Part shown: positions 11,940 to 22,947 of the stretch, in pieces | Layout of the letters: each line of letters begins with the position of its first letter | How positions within the stretch are numbered: position 1 is the stretch's first letter | Assembly: GCF_020283565.1 (NCBI RefSeq) | Contig: NC_060059.1 | Coordinates: forward strand, 14,391,501-14,455,500 | Length of the DNA: 64,000 nt | Source of the DNA: Trifolium pratense | Taxonomy: Eukaryota; Streptophyta; Magnoliopsida; Fabales; Fabaceae | Direction of reading: 5' to 3' | Translations under genes and position numbers: made by a program | Notes under the pieces: generated by a model | The model's input: the letters and a program-made list of their open reading frames with translations, nothing else | Database searches by the model: none | Told to the model about the DNA's origin: nothing

Positions 11940-12749
11940 AAAAGATAATTGATAAATAAAATTAATATTTACACAACAAATAAAATAAATAACAAAATTG
12001 ATAGTGTTTTGATGATCTAAAAAAAATTGATAGTTTTTTTTAATAAAAAATTAAAATTTAATTTTACAAATTAATTCTTTATTTTCAAAGAAATTTTTTT
12101 AAAGAAATAACAAAATGTAGTTAAGTAGTAAAGTTATTTATGAGTTATAAAGTGATTTTATTTATAGAAAAATCATCATTTTGCAAAAAGAAATAATTTT
12201 TGAATTAGTTTGATTTATAATTTTTATGGTGGTTTTGATTGTCATTTGTTGAAAGTTGAAACCTGGTCTATTTCAACAAAACAAACATAAAAATGCCGAC
12301 CAAAAAATGCCACAGTTGAGAGTTAAACACGCATTCCCTCCTCATTCGGACAATACAACAGATACACGTGCTAACCAACTAATTAAGCTATCATCATCAT
12401 CTCATGTAAATAGAATCTAAGCACAAATACCTAACCGGTTTTAACATGATGGGCCAAAAAAAATTGAGGCCCCAATTTTTTGGAGGACCTTGGCTCGGGG
12501 CCCTACTTGCCATGGCCAAAAACCAAATCTGCTTATACTAATAATAATAAGTATAATACATGTAATAAAATACTATTATTGCTCTTTAGTATTAACTCCT
12601 TGATTTTGTGGGAAAGAGTACCTATAATCTAGAATTCGACTGTGAAGTAAATAAAATCTGACAAAAAATTATTCTTATCAAGAATCGAACTCAGATTTTT
12701 TTCAAACAATTCATTCTTGAAGAGCTCATTAATCACTTAGTCTTAATCA
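11940..12749. other. AT-rich intergenic DNA
   Basis: No gene. A short GC-richer patch at about 12455-12520 (GAGGCCCC ... CGGGGCCC) may be a decayed element. Nothing else is supportable. Confidence 0.4.
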
Positions 12750-12905
12750 GGATTTGAATCCTCTCCAATTTTCCCTCATGTTTTCTCTCAATTTTCTTAA
12801 TCTAAGGGTTGGTAAATTACAAATAATAAAAAGGAGAAAAAATTAACTCTTGGATTAAGAAAAAGAAGAGAAAACATGAGGAAAAATTTAAGGGAATTCG
12901 ATCCG
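12750..12905. repeat. Foldback element with imperfect arms of about 60 bp
   Basis: The left arm (about 12750-12811: CTCCAATTTTCCCTCATG, TTTTCTCTC, CTTAATCTAAGGGTT) is the imperfect reverse complement of the right arm (about 12845-12905: AACTCTTGGATTAAG, GAGAAAACATGAGG, AATTCGATCC). The spacer is about 33 bases. It is a MITE-like foldback without coding capacity. Confidence 0.65.
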
Positions 12906-13000
12906 TTGTAACCAACCACATAAACTACATTATTATTATTATTATTAATAATTAATAATAAGAAACTCAAAAGCATGTATTGTGGATAATTACATTATGG

Positions 13001-13385
13001 CTATGTTTGGTAAAATTAAGCTATAAGTTAGCTTATAGCTGATAGCTGAAAAACTGAAAAGCTAGCTGATTGAAATTAAAGTGTTTGGTAAAATTACTTT
13101 TTTAAATGATAGATAAATATAAAAAGATATTATATGTAGTGGGTAGTTTTTTTTAGTTGGTAGTTTTTCATTTTATAAAAAATAATAAGATTAAATTAAA
13201 GGTTAAAATTGAAAAAAAAACCGTAAAAAGCGATAAGTTATAGCTCAAACACTACTTAAAATAGCATCTAAAAAAAAGCTATAAGCTTGTGAGAAAAACT
13301 TTATATCAAACACTTCTATTTTTTTCAAACAAGCTTATAAACTAATTCAATAAGCTATAAACTAACTTGTTAACAACAAACATAG
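13001..13385. mobile_element. MITE with CTATGTTTGG-type terminal inverted repeats
   Basis: It starts CTATGTTTGGT and ends AACAAACATAG, an 11-base terminal inverted repeat with one mismatch. Both subterminal regions are rich in AAGCT/AGCTT words (GCTATAAGTTAGCTTATAGC; CTTATAAACTAATTC), also in inverted orientation. At about 385 bp and without an open frame it fits a non-autonomous DNA transposon. No clean target duplication was seen. Confidence 0.65.
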
Positions 13386-13830
13386 AGATCAAGTTTGTTT
13401 ATTGAAAGGTAAGGGTGGAGTGGGTGTTAAGAATCATTAGCAAATTAAACAAAAACACTCACACTCCATAAATTCTATGCCAAGTTGCAAACAAACATAA
13501 TGCCAAATATAGATAAGTTTATCACAAATCCAAATTCAACTCACTCAATTACGATTCTTACTCTCTATCACTAATAACCATCTAAACTTCTCAACCATGA
13601 AAACTTAACGTACGTTCATCAAAAAACTGCAAAAATAATTAATAATAATTTAGAATAAAATAAAACCTTAGTATAGTAACTTCCCCTAGAAATAATTAAC
13701 CAACAAAAACTTCACCTTGCCTGGTTTGGAACATGTTCCACCAATCCAGGTAGGTCATTTTCTACATTCACTTCATCAACACAAAAAACATACACAAAAC
13801 TAATAACCCATTTCCCCTTTTTTTTTTTTT

Positions 13831-13921
13831 GGCGTACAGGAAATGAATTAACGTTTTCTTTTTTTCTCTCAAAATTTGTCACCATAACACCCAAAAATCC
13901 TTGATTTTTTTCCTGTACGCC
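13831..13921. repeat. 13-bp perfect inverted repeat just upstream of the receptor kinase gene
   Basis: GGCGTACAGGAAA (13831-13843) and its exact complement TTTCCTGTACGCC (13909-13921) flank 65 bases and end 47 bases before the start codon of the CrRLK1L gene. It could be a tiny foldback element, or a hairpin in the leader if transcription starts upstream. Confidence 0.7.
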
Positions 13922-13968
13922 TAAAAATTATAGTTTTTTATTTTTTGTTTCATTGAATTAGTTAAAAA

Positions 13969-16762
13969 ATGACAATTTATAAAAGTGCATGTATACTGTT
14001 TGTTATAATGTGTATACCAATTTTGTTGAATGCACAAAGCAACAAAGATGAATCTTTTATATTAGGTTGTGGTTTAGGTGAAAATGGTGGCAAAGATTCA
14101 GATGGAAGACAATGGAATCCAGATAACAAATATGTATCAGGTGGAAATTCAGTAACAGCAAAAGCTTCATTTCAAGATCCTTCACTTTTATCAGAAGTTC
14201 CATACATGACTGCAAGAATTTTCACATCGGAAACAACCTACAAATTGCCGATTCAACCCGATAAACGTTATTGGTTAAGACTTCATTTTTATCCATCTGT
14301 TTATAACAATTTCAACCCAGTAGATTCATATTTTTCTGTAACAGCAAATGGTGTTACACTTCTAAACAATTTCAGCTCCTATATTACATGTCAAGCCTTA
14401 TCACAAGCTTATATTGATAGAGAATATTCACTTTCACCTTTGAATTCAGATGTTCTTGAACTTAAATTCAAACCTTCTGATAAACATAATGGTGCTTTTG
14501 CTTTTGTTAATGGTATTCAGCTTATTCAAATGCCGGATTTGTTATTTGATTCGCCTTCGTTGGTCGGTTATCCAGACCAAACCGTGGATGCTAAAAGTAT
14601 GCATATGCAAACCATGTTTAGATTAAATGTTGGTGGGCAATATATACCTCCGGTTCAGGATTCTGGTTTGAGTCGAACATGGTACGATGATACACCTTAC
14701 ATTTTTGGCGCAGCCGTCGGTGTTACAAACCAAGCCGAGAAGAATGTTACAATTGATTATCAAGCAATGCCTAAATACATTGCTCCTACCGATGTTTATT
14801 CAACTTCAAGATCCATGGGAACTAATAAAGATGTCAACATGGGATTCAATCTCACATGGGTTTTTCAAGTTGATCCGAATTCTATGTACCTTACAAGATT
14901 ACATTTTTGTGATTACCATTATTTGCAATCGAACGAGATTGTTTTCAGTATCTTCGTTAACAATCAAACAGCGCAGGATCAAGCCGATGTGATCGGTTGG
15001 ACAGGAAGACAAGGAGCGACGACTTATAAGGATTATGTGGTTTATGTTCATGAAGAGGCGGGTGATGATCAACTTTGGCTTGCATTGCATCCAAATCCCA
15101 CTACAAAGCCGAGATTTTACGATGCTATGCTCAATGGTGTTGAGATATTCAAACTCAATGATACTGATTTGTCTGGACCAAATCCTCAACCTTCTGATAT
15201 GATGATGGAGTATGAGGCAAGGATAAGAAATTTTGAAGACAAAAATGGCCATAGTAGGAGTTTTGCTATTGGTGGAGCTGCCGGAGGTGCTGCAGGTTTT
15301 GCATTAGTTGCTGCTATATGCATTGCTGTTCATCAAAGGAAGAAGAGAACACCAGGTATTACTATTCCTGATAAAAGTCATTGATAAAAGGAAAAAAAAT
15401 TAAAGAAAAGTAAAATGAAAATTTTATTGATAACGAGAAAATATGAATTACATCAAAGACTTATATAGCAAATTAGAAGAACAAATAACTAGTGTAACTA
15501 ACTATCTAACTGTTATAACTAACTTTTATATCTAATATATACCAGGTTCATACACAAACTCCACATCAAGTTGGTTACCTCTCTATGGATCACACACAAC
15601 CGGAACGAAATCCACATCAGGAAAAAGTACGATGGGTAGTGGTGCAAACTTAGCCATGGCTCAAGGACTATGTCGATATTTCTCTTTACAAGAGATGAGG
15701 CACGCAACCAATAATTTTGAAGAGTCCAATGTTATTGGGGTAGGAGGATTTGGAAAAGTTTACAAGGGTGTTATTGATAATGGTTTTAAAGTGGCTATTA
15801 AGAGATCAAATCCACAATCAGAACAAGGAGTGAATGAATTTCAGACGGAAATTGAGATGCTTTCAAAGCTTAGACATAAACATTTGGTGTCTTTAATTGG
15901 TTTTTGTGAGGAAGGTGAGGAAATGTGTTTGGTTTATGATTACATGGCCCATGGAACCATGAGGGAACATTTATACAAAGGAAACAAACCGATAGATACA
16001 TTATCATGGAAACAAAGGTTAGAGATTTGTATTGGTGCTGCAAGAGGTCTTCATTACCTTCACACAGGAGCAAAGTACACTATAATTCATAGAGATGTCA
16101 AAACAACCAACATTCTACTTGATGAAAATTTTGTTGCCAAGGTTTCAGATTTTGGTTTGTCAAAAACAGGTCCAGATATGAACCAGGGTCATGTTAGTAC
16201 AGTAGTAAAAGGTAGTTTTGGTTATTTGGATCCTGAATATTTCAGGAGACAACAATTGACTGAAAAATCCGATGTTTACTCTTTCGGTGTTGTTCTATTC
16301 GAGGCATTGTGTTCAAGACCTGCTTTAAATCCTAGTCTTCCAAAGGAACAAGTTAGTCTTGCAGATTGGGCTTTGATGAACAAAAGAAAAGGAACATTGG
16401 AGGATATTATTGATCCAAATCTAAAAGGAAAAATCAAACCTGAAAGCTTGAATAAGTTTGCAGATACAGCTGAAAAGTGTTTGTCTGATTCTGGACTCGA
16501 TCGTCCCTCGATGAATGATCTATTGTGGAATCTTGAATTTGCTCTTAACCTACAAGAAAACGATGGTACTTCAAGTTCAACTCATAACAACTCTGCACAT
16601 ATAGATGAGAGTGATTTTGAAGAGGTGAATTTGAATCAACGTAATGACATGGCGGCACATTACAAAAACCTTAGCCTTGGAAGTGAACATGACCTTAGTC
16701 ATGACTCAGCTGGGAATTCTTCTGCCATTTTCTCTCAAATTGGCAATCCAAAAGGGCGATGA
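13969..16762 (+). CDS. CrRLK1L receptor kinase, ANXUR/HERCULES type, two exons
   Basis: Exons 13969-15355 and 15546-16762 give 867 residues. In order: a signal peptide (about 1-22, ending NAQS); two malectin-like regions (about 28-410; [31 protein letters not shown]-like [21 protein letters not shown]); a transmembrane helix (about 431-454) followed by HQRKKR; a juxtamembrane [16 protein letters not shown] segment; and a kinase domain with [11 protein letters not shown], catalytic Lys in VAIKRSN (about 548), HRDVKTTN (Asp about 646), DFG (about 664) and [20 protein letters not shown]. The C-terminus [10 protein letters not shown] resembles the ANXUR tail. Family members are plasma-membrane cell-wall integrity sensors that bind RALF peptides; ANXURs act in pollen tubes. 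All kinase catalytic residues are present. Read without splicing, the first frame stops at 15384 after the membrane segment. The intron restores the conserved juxtamembrane region and fits phase 1 exactly. An intron here is unusual, since family genes are normally uninterrupted. Confidence 0.92.
15356..15545 (+). other. Intron of the CrRLK1L gene (190 bp, possibly transposon-derived)
   Basis: The donor is ACCAG|GTATT and the acceptor is TATACCAG|GTTCA; CTAAC-type branch-point candidates occur at about 15505-15522. The 7-mer ACCAGGT occurs at both junctions (15351-15357 and 15541-15547). The DNA between contains TATT-cctg-ATAAAAG (15363-15377), which matches the reverse complement of CTTTTAT-atct-AATA (15523-15537) at 11 of 15 positions. 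On the minus strand it also contains GCTATATAAG and TCAATAAAATTTTC, which look like pieces of a legume LTR. Splicing is inferred from frame only. Confidence 0.75.
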
Positions 16763-17094
16763 TGATGACAAAAATATTCTTTAGTAGGATGATTTGTTGT
16801 TGTAGGTAACTCTGGAGAGCTTCTTGCTTCAAGGAAGACACAAAATTCTAAAGTGCAGCACCAAATTTGAGGGCTGATTTTAGAGTATACAGTACTTAAA
16901 TAGATTGTTGAATGTAATAGTCTGTAGACAGAAGACAGAAAATCAAGTTCACCAGGCCAGCCTGCTTTGTATAATATATGTAATATTATTTGTATTTTAT
17001 TCATATTTGTTTATGTGAATCTATGTGGGTCGTGGCTAGCATTTTGATTATGTACTATGATTTTGATTATGAATTTGAGCATTTTGATTAATGC
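16763..17094. other. 3' flank of the receptor kinase gene
   Basis: Contains the probable 3' UTR. ATTTGTATTTTATTCATATTTG-like U-rich sequence near 16985-17010 could serve polyadenylation. No other feature was seen. Confidence 0.4.
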
Positions 17095-19018
17095 TATGCA
17101 TGAATATGTTACATTACAGATATAAAAAAATCTCATCATGCATCTTGTTACAAGCGTTGAAACTAATGTTAAATGGAATGGTGCTTGTGCTGAATATTTT
17201 CTCCCTCAGAGAGGGATCCGACAAGGTGATCCTATATCTCCTTATCTTTTTGTTTTGTGTATCGACAAACTTTCGCACCTTATTTCGCACGCTGTTAATA
17301 GTGGAGATTGGAAAGCGATAAAGGTTTGTAGAAGGGGTCCTCTTGTGTCTCACTTAATGTTCGGTGACGACTTGTTACTCATTGGTGAGGCCTCAGAAAG
17401 GCAGATGCAGTGCAGTGTGTCATGAAAATCCTGGATGCTTTTTGTAGTCTCTAAGGACAGGAAGTGAGCAAAGAAAAAACTAGTATTTTCTTTTCTAAAA
17501 ATACTAGAAGAGCTACTAGAGATATGTTGGTGCAAATGTCTGGATTTAGAGAAACTTTGAACCTTGGAAAATATTTGGGTGTTCCCTTGATCGGAAAAGC
17601 ACCAAAGAAAGCGGATTATAATTATGTGATCAAACAGGTGAGCGCAAAATTGAACAGTTGGAAGGCGAATCAATTATCCTTCACTACTTTAGCAAAAAGT
17701 GTGATCGAAGCAATTCCCATATATCCTATGATGATAATGATGCTGCCAAAATCCTGTCTGGATGCAATTCAACACATACAAAGAAATTTTATATGGGGAA
17801 GTACTGAAACTGTCAGAAAATACCATGCAAATGGTTGGGAAATGGTTACGAAACCAAAGGATATTGGTGGTCTTGGTATTTGTAACTTGCATATTTTAAA
17901 CAAGGCCTGTATTCTGAAACTTGGAAGGAAGCTTCAGGTTGGTACAAATGACTTTTGGTGTAATGTTTTATGGGGGAAGTATAAGAGAAGTGATACAGAA
18001 AGAGAGGTGGTGGCCAGAGCGGCAGATTTGACTCTATGGAAGGCTATTGTGAAGTTGTGGCCTTATCTTGATGATTTCTGTGTTTGGTCAATCGGGAATG
18101 GGAGGACTGTTAATTTTTACAATGATGTTTGGATTTATGTAGGTATTAAATTGAGTGAGTGCGAGTTAAATGTACCTGATCAGTGGCAAAATGCAAAAGT
18201 TGCTGACTTTGTGAATGAAGAGGGGATGTGGAATTGGAATGAGCTCATCACTTGGTTGCCGGTTGAACTGTGTAATGGTATTGCTGCTGTTCTGCCCCCG
18301 GATGTTGCGAATGGTGCTGATGTGCGACTCTGTTTGAATAAAGTTCTTTGTAAATTATGTGTTGCTGGTATGTATGCAGCACTGTGTGATTTTGGTGAGA
18401 GTAATAAATCTGATCTGTGGCGTTGTGTCTAGAAGTTGCGTGTGCCAGAGCAAATTCGACACTTTGCTTGGCTTATGATTCATGGAAGACTGCTAACAAC
18501 TTATGCTAAGAGTAGGATGGGGCTTGGGACTGCTATGTTTAATTACTGTGGTAATGAAGTTGAAACTATGCTTCATGTGTTGCGAGATTGTCCGCTTGTT
18601 ATGTCCTTTAATTTAGAAGTCGAAACTGGTTGGCATAGTGAAGTAGCATTGAAGAATGTCTGAATCATGGCTCAATGGCTTGTCATTTTATATGGAAGGA
18701 ATCAAGAAAATCATGATAATAGCTTTGTAAGACCAAGTAATCAAGTGCACCTTGTTATGCAGGCTGTGCGTGATTATGGTATGGCTGTTACACATGGATT
18801 CTTTGCTTGTTGTTAAAGCTATCACAACTAATAGGTATAGTGTGGTTCACCACTCTTATCGTGAAGCAAATCATGATTGTTTGATGGATTCTGAAATTAT
18901 TTACTTTGAGGCTTGTCCATCTTTTGTTAGTCATTTGTTACTTGCTGATGTTATGGGGATCACTTCGTTTAGTTTCTTTTTGTTTGGGCTTAGACCCTCT
19001 TTGTAATAAAAAAAACAA
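17095..19018 (+). pseudogene. 5'-truncated LINE: reverse transcriptase, zinc-binding and RNase H remains
   Basis: The coding series runs through at least three frames. 17138-17425 has reverse transcriptase motifs LPQRGIRQGDPISPYLF and, at the catalytic loop, LMFGDDLLL in place of the family's F/Y-A-D-D. 17464-18432 continues with KYLGVPLIGKAPKK, SWKANQLSFTTLAKS, RNFIWG and PKDIGGLGI. 18436-18663 carries the zinc-binding region (PEQIRHFAWLMIHGRLLT). 18752-19006 ends with an RNase H tail (YREANHDCLMDSE ... LLLADVMG). The 3' end is A-rich (AATAAAAAAAACAAAAA). Stops at 18430-18432 and 18661-18663 and the frame changes make it dead. Everything upstream of the late RT domain is missing, the usual outcome of incomplete target-primed reverse transcription. 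Confidence 0.88.
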
Positions 19019-19687
19019 AAATCTGTTAAGAAAGATAAACTTGGTTGGTCATAAGTTTAAGTAAAATTCACCTAAGTAGCACCCACACATAAATGAAGAA
19101 AGTGTAAATAAAAAAAATTAAATAATATATATTTTTGAAATAATTAAGTGATTTATATTTTATGAGTGTGCGTCTAAATAATTTTATTTGAGGTCGTGAA
19201 CACCAGCTATATAAGTATATTTCTCTTGTTAGGAAGATTAACAAAGTCGCAATCCACTTTCTTCTTTATTGAGTAGTTATCTAATTCGTCATCGTTGTCA
19301 ATCTGTACTCCTGCTTCAGACCTGCTTAAAGTTACGGTTCCACTCATGCAATTTAAATTTGATATCTCTCATTCATTCATTTCATGTTACCGTACTTTTT
19401 TTTTCATATTAAGTCGCTTAGAAAAATAATTTTAAATTAATTGATTTAGGTTGGATCTTTGGTTGGTCTGAAGTGCATGCATGCATATTTTTATTGTAAA
19501 AAAATATAAAAATAATTAAATTGGTTGCAAAACTCTTATAGAATTAGTCATTAATAGCGATGAAATTTTTAAAGATTTTTTTTATGCATAAAGATTTTAA
19601 TCTACATTATAATTCTTTTTCTTTTTTTGACAAAATACATTATAATTCTTAATCAGCATAAAAAAAATACCTAAATTAACTATCTAC

Positions 19688-19703
19688 AACATGCTTGAAT
19701 TGA
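19688..19703. repeat. Target-site duplication, left copy (16 bp)
   Basis: AACATGCTTGAATTGA, repeated exactly at 20833-20848. The length is typical of LINE insertion. Confidence 0.85.
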
Positions 19704-20832
19704 TACTCCTTTATATAAATCAGTGGTAGATGATATGCGTATTTGGCGTGTGGAGAAAACTGGTATGTATTCTGTTAGAAGTGCTTATCGCCTTTGTGTT
19801 CAAGAATTACTAGATACTTCGCATTTAAAGGTGAACGGTGCTTGGGTTTTGCTCTGGAAAATTAAAGTCCCTCCGCGTGTTAAAAATCTCTTGTGGCGCA
19901 TATGTCGTCGATGTATTCCAACTCGTGTTAATCTTCGTAGCAGAGGAGTAAATTGTATTGATACTTGCCCTTTATGCAACGAACATGAAGAAGATAGTTA
20001 CCATATATTTTTTGACTGTCCAAGTAGCAGGAATGTGTGGAGTATGTGTACCTTCCATCCAATAATAGTAGCAGCAATGCAAAATGGGTATGATGCTGCT
20101 CAATTGATATTTCACCTGCTGCAGCAAATTAACGAGGAGGATGCTTCTCTTTTGGCGTGTGTTATATGAAGTATTTGGAAGCAAAGAAATAATATCATTT
20201 GGAATAATGTTACCGACGCGCAAAATTTTGTTTTTTCACGTGCAAATATTACTCTGCATGATTGGCGGGTTGTGCACACAGCTAGGACTGGTGTGAAGAA
20301 CCAGCAGGTGCGACACGAGAGTAGGTGGAAAAAACCTTCTAGCGGGAGGATGAAATGCAACATTGATGCTTCCTTTTCATCTCTAAACAATAGAGTTGGT
20401 ATTGGTGTTTGTATCCGAGATGAGTTTGGCGCTTATGTGTTGGCTAAATATGAACAATTTACACCTTTATGTGATGTTCGTTTTGGTGAAGCTCTCGGTT
20501 TACTTCCAGCTCTCAATTGGGTTCACGAGTTAAACTTAGGACCAGTTGATTTTGAGCTCGACTCAAAGATAGTGGTGGATAGTTTTCATTCAAATAAGTG
20601 TGATGCTACTGAGCTCGGAGATATTATTTCACATTGTAAACAACTAATCTCTAATTATTACAACAACTCTAGTGTTGAGTTTATTAGGCGACAAGCCAAT
20701 GAGGTTGCTCATAGTTTAGCTAAGGCGGCCACATATACAGTTAGTCCCCGTATTTTGGTTGATATACCACATTGTATTGAACACCTATTGATCAATGAAA
20801 TGTTATAAGTTCATTTTCTTCAAAAATTAAAA
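19704..20832 (+). pseudogene. 5'-truncated LINE: zinc-binding and RNase H domains
   Basis: The first frame (19723-20169) encodes a plant LINE zinc-binding region: WRVEKTGMYSVRSAYRLC, VPPRVKNLLWRICRRCIPTR and CPLCNEHEEDSYHIFFDC, the Cys/His set intact. It ends at a stop at 20167-20169. The second frame (20272-20808) encodes the RNase H domain with CNIDAS (Asp), FGEALGLLPAL (Glu), FELDSKIVVD (Asp) and FIRRQANEVAHSLA, ending LLINEML. The tail reads CTTCAAAAATTAAAA. An exact 16-bp target duplication flanks the unit, so the 5' truncation occurred at insertion. It is a relative of the fragment at 11276-11935, with which it shares the RNase H ending and 3' tail. Confidence 0.88.
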
Positions 20833-20848
20833 AACATGCTTGAATTGA
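20833..20848. repeat. Target-site duplication, right copy (16 bp)
   Basis: AACATGCTTGAATTGA, the exact partner of 19688-19703, directly after the A-rich LINE tail. Confidence 0.85.
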
Positions 20849-20999
20849 CTTATTTGAAAATATAAGTGCCACTGGTTGTGAGAACTTATGAAAATATTCA
20901 CAAGCGTATTCAACATATTTTTCATAAACTCTTCAACATAATTTATGAAAACAACTTATAGATTATACGAAAATAGTTTGACTTAAGCTCGTAAAAAAT

Positions 21000-21769
21000 T
21001 CGGCCCATTCGAACTTGTCCATTTTGATAGCTCTAATCCGAACGGTGAAAAGGTAGTCATTGAAGTTGTGAACCTGCCCTCCAAATTTGAGTGAAATCCA
21101 ACATTTAACAAATCATGAATAGCCGTTTTACTTTACTACATATGGTTTATAGAAAATTAGAATTCCTTTCTCTCTTCTTCTCTCTTTGTAGGTTGTTTCT
21201 CTCAAAATTCACTCCATAATAACTCTAGTATAACCACTATCCACTTATATAAGTGAGATATAATATTGGAAGACGATTTATGAAAGAAAAAAAGAAAGTG
21301 AAAGTACAATAGGAAAATACTATAGTTTTGGCTGGTAGGAAGGAGAAAATATGGGGTGTTGATATAGATGTGGGGGTTTGGGTAATAAGTAATAACTAAT
21401 AACGCTCAAATAAACATGACATGTTGTTCTTAAGTACCAAATGCCTTTATTGCAATACTTTTAACTTGATTGGATTCAGTTATTTTCTTCGGAGAATATT
21501 TGATTAGTAGTGAGATATTGTGTCATAAGTGCTCCTATTTGTTTATACATTGTAATGTAATAGAACCAGACATCCTCATTTTTAAATTTGTCGGTTTTGG
21601 AATAAATTGTTTTCACCGGTGTGTCTTTACTAATCTTCAGTTAAGTTGGAATTGATTTCTGTTTAGGTGATTAAGCTATTTTATCATATATTTCATCGGC
21701 AGAATATTTGATTTTAGCATTGAAAGCATAATAGATGGCTCGGTACACCATTCTTCCTGAATACAATTT
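21000..21769. other. AT-rich intergenic DNA
   Basis: No coding signal was recognised. Some short frames occur by chance in AT-rich sequence. Confidence 0.4.
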
Positions 21770-22190
21770 CATTACGGGACGGAGCGGGAAGAATTTTGTT
21801 CTCCCCAAACTCATAAAATTTGGGTATCCTTATATTGGTTTCAATTTTCAAATGAGATATGAAAAGTAGAACCCTACACTCATATCAATTGGGTTTGGGT
21901 ATCCTCGCCTCACCTCCATATAAACTTGAGTTGTGTTTTAATATATTTTAATTAATAAAAAAAGAGTTAAAAGTTGAAAACTATTTTGTTTCAACAATAT
22001 AACTTTTTTAAAGAAAGAAAATAAATAGAGAAAATAATTTGTTTAATAATCAACTTAAAAATAAAAATAAATATATTAATGTAATTTAAGAGTTTCTGAT
22101 ATGAGAGATGTAAAATGTAATTCGATATAAGTGTATCGGGTTCGGGGATGAGTTTATGGTGGAATATCAGTGTCTCAATTACCCGCCCTA
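21770..22190 (+). repeat. Dispersed non-coding element, copy 1
   Basis: GGGTTTGGGTATCC-like arms near both ends (21875-21910 and 22135-22165, the latter containing GTATCGGGTTCGGGGATGAG) surround an AT-rich core with TATTTTGTTTCAACAAT and AAAATAAATAGAGAAAATA. The reverse complement of the same layout occurs at about 44020-44560. This suggests a non-autonomous DNA element family present twice in the window in opposite orientation. Confidence 0.6.
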
Positions 22191-22386
22191 CTCGTACGTA
22201 TGGGTTATATTGTCATGTCAGTGGAAGGAATAGAGGAGTTTGGGAGGAGAGGAGTTTGGAGGTGTTCCGTTATAATTATTTTGTTGTGGATTGGAATCGA
22301 TACGTTGTAGTTAGGCCCAATTTGTAGTAGATTGGCCCATGTGCCGAAATGGTCTAGGATAACTTGGGAGAGACGAACTCGCTCAT

Positions 22387-22434
22387 GACTTCCTCCACTA
22401 TTGCCTCCACTACTTCCTCCATTATTTCCTCCAC
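22387..22434. repeat. 12-bp minisatellite, four units
   Basis: Four tandem variants of a 12-mer: GACTTCCTCCAC, TATTGCCTCCAC, TACTTCCTCCAT, TATTTCCTCCAC. There is no reading frame of note. Confidence 0.8.
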
Positions 22435-22947
22435 TACTCTCATCACACTCTTATATATGCATTAGAAATATTTTTGCCTTTTTACATATACACTAAGCGA
22501 TCAGGGTCTGGTACACCGCCAACTTAGTATCACTCAAATAATTCACGCAAGAACTGGAGGATTCATTTTTCTTCATAATACAAAAACTTTCTAATTTGGT
22601 GAAACTCGAAAATTGTACTTGAGGTGTTTTTGGAGGGTTTATATGAATTCATTAAATTTAACTTATGTTTATAATATTCCTAAAATTAAAAATATATTAA
22701 TCATAAACATTTATTTATCATTCTCAATAAAAATACTCCTTCAAAAAATGTGAAAGATTTATATATTTTTCTCTATTTCTTTCCCTCCAATGCTCTCCCC
22801 TATCTTCCCCTCCAAATTCTCAAACAAAACTTTAAAGAAAATGATGCAATGTGCGTTTCTCCAAAGTTTCTCAACATCGGAGGGAGAGTGAGAAACACAC
22901 AGTGAATCATTTCCTTTAAATATAACTTTCTTAATATGCATTAGTCA

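Larger units (their letters stand above)
19636..21000. repeat. MITE-like repeat split by a LINE insertion
   Basis: Left part (about 19636-19703) and right part (about 20849-21000) together match a second copy at about 22948-23170. Shared blocks are CATTATAATTCTTAATC..GCATA, CCTAAATTAA, CTTGAATTGACTTATTT, CACAAGC.TATTCAAC and GAAAACAACTTATAGA. The interruption coincides exactly with the LINE at 19704-20832 and its target duplication. Confidence 0.7.

Noticed and set aside
15632..16762. A separate cytoplasmic kinase gene starting at 15632
   Set aside because: The frame extends upstream to an acceptor at 15545 and joins the ectodomain exon exactly in phase, restoring the conserved juxtamembrane SSWLPLYG segment. 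One gene with an intron is a better explanation.
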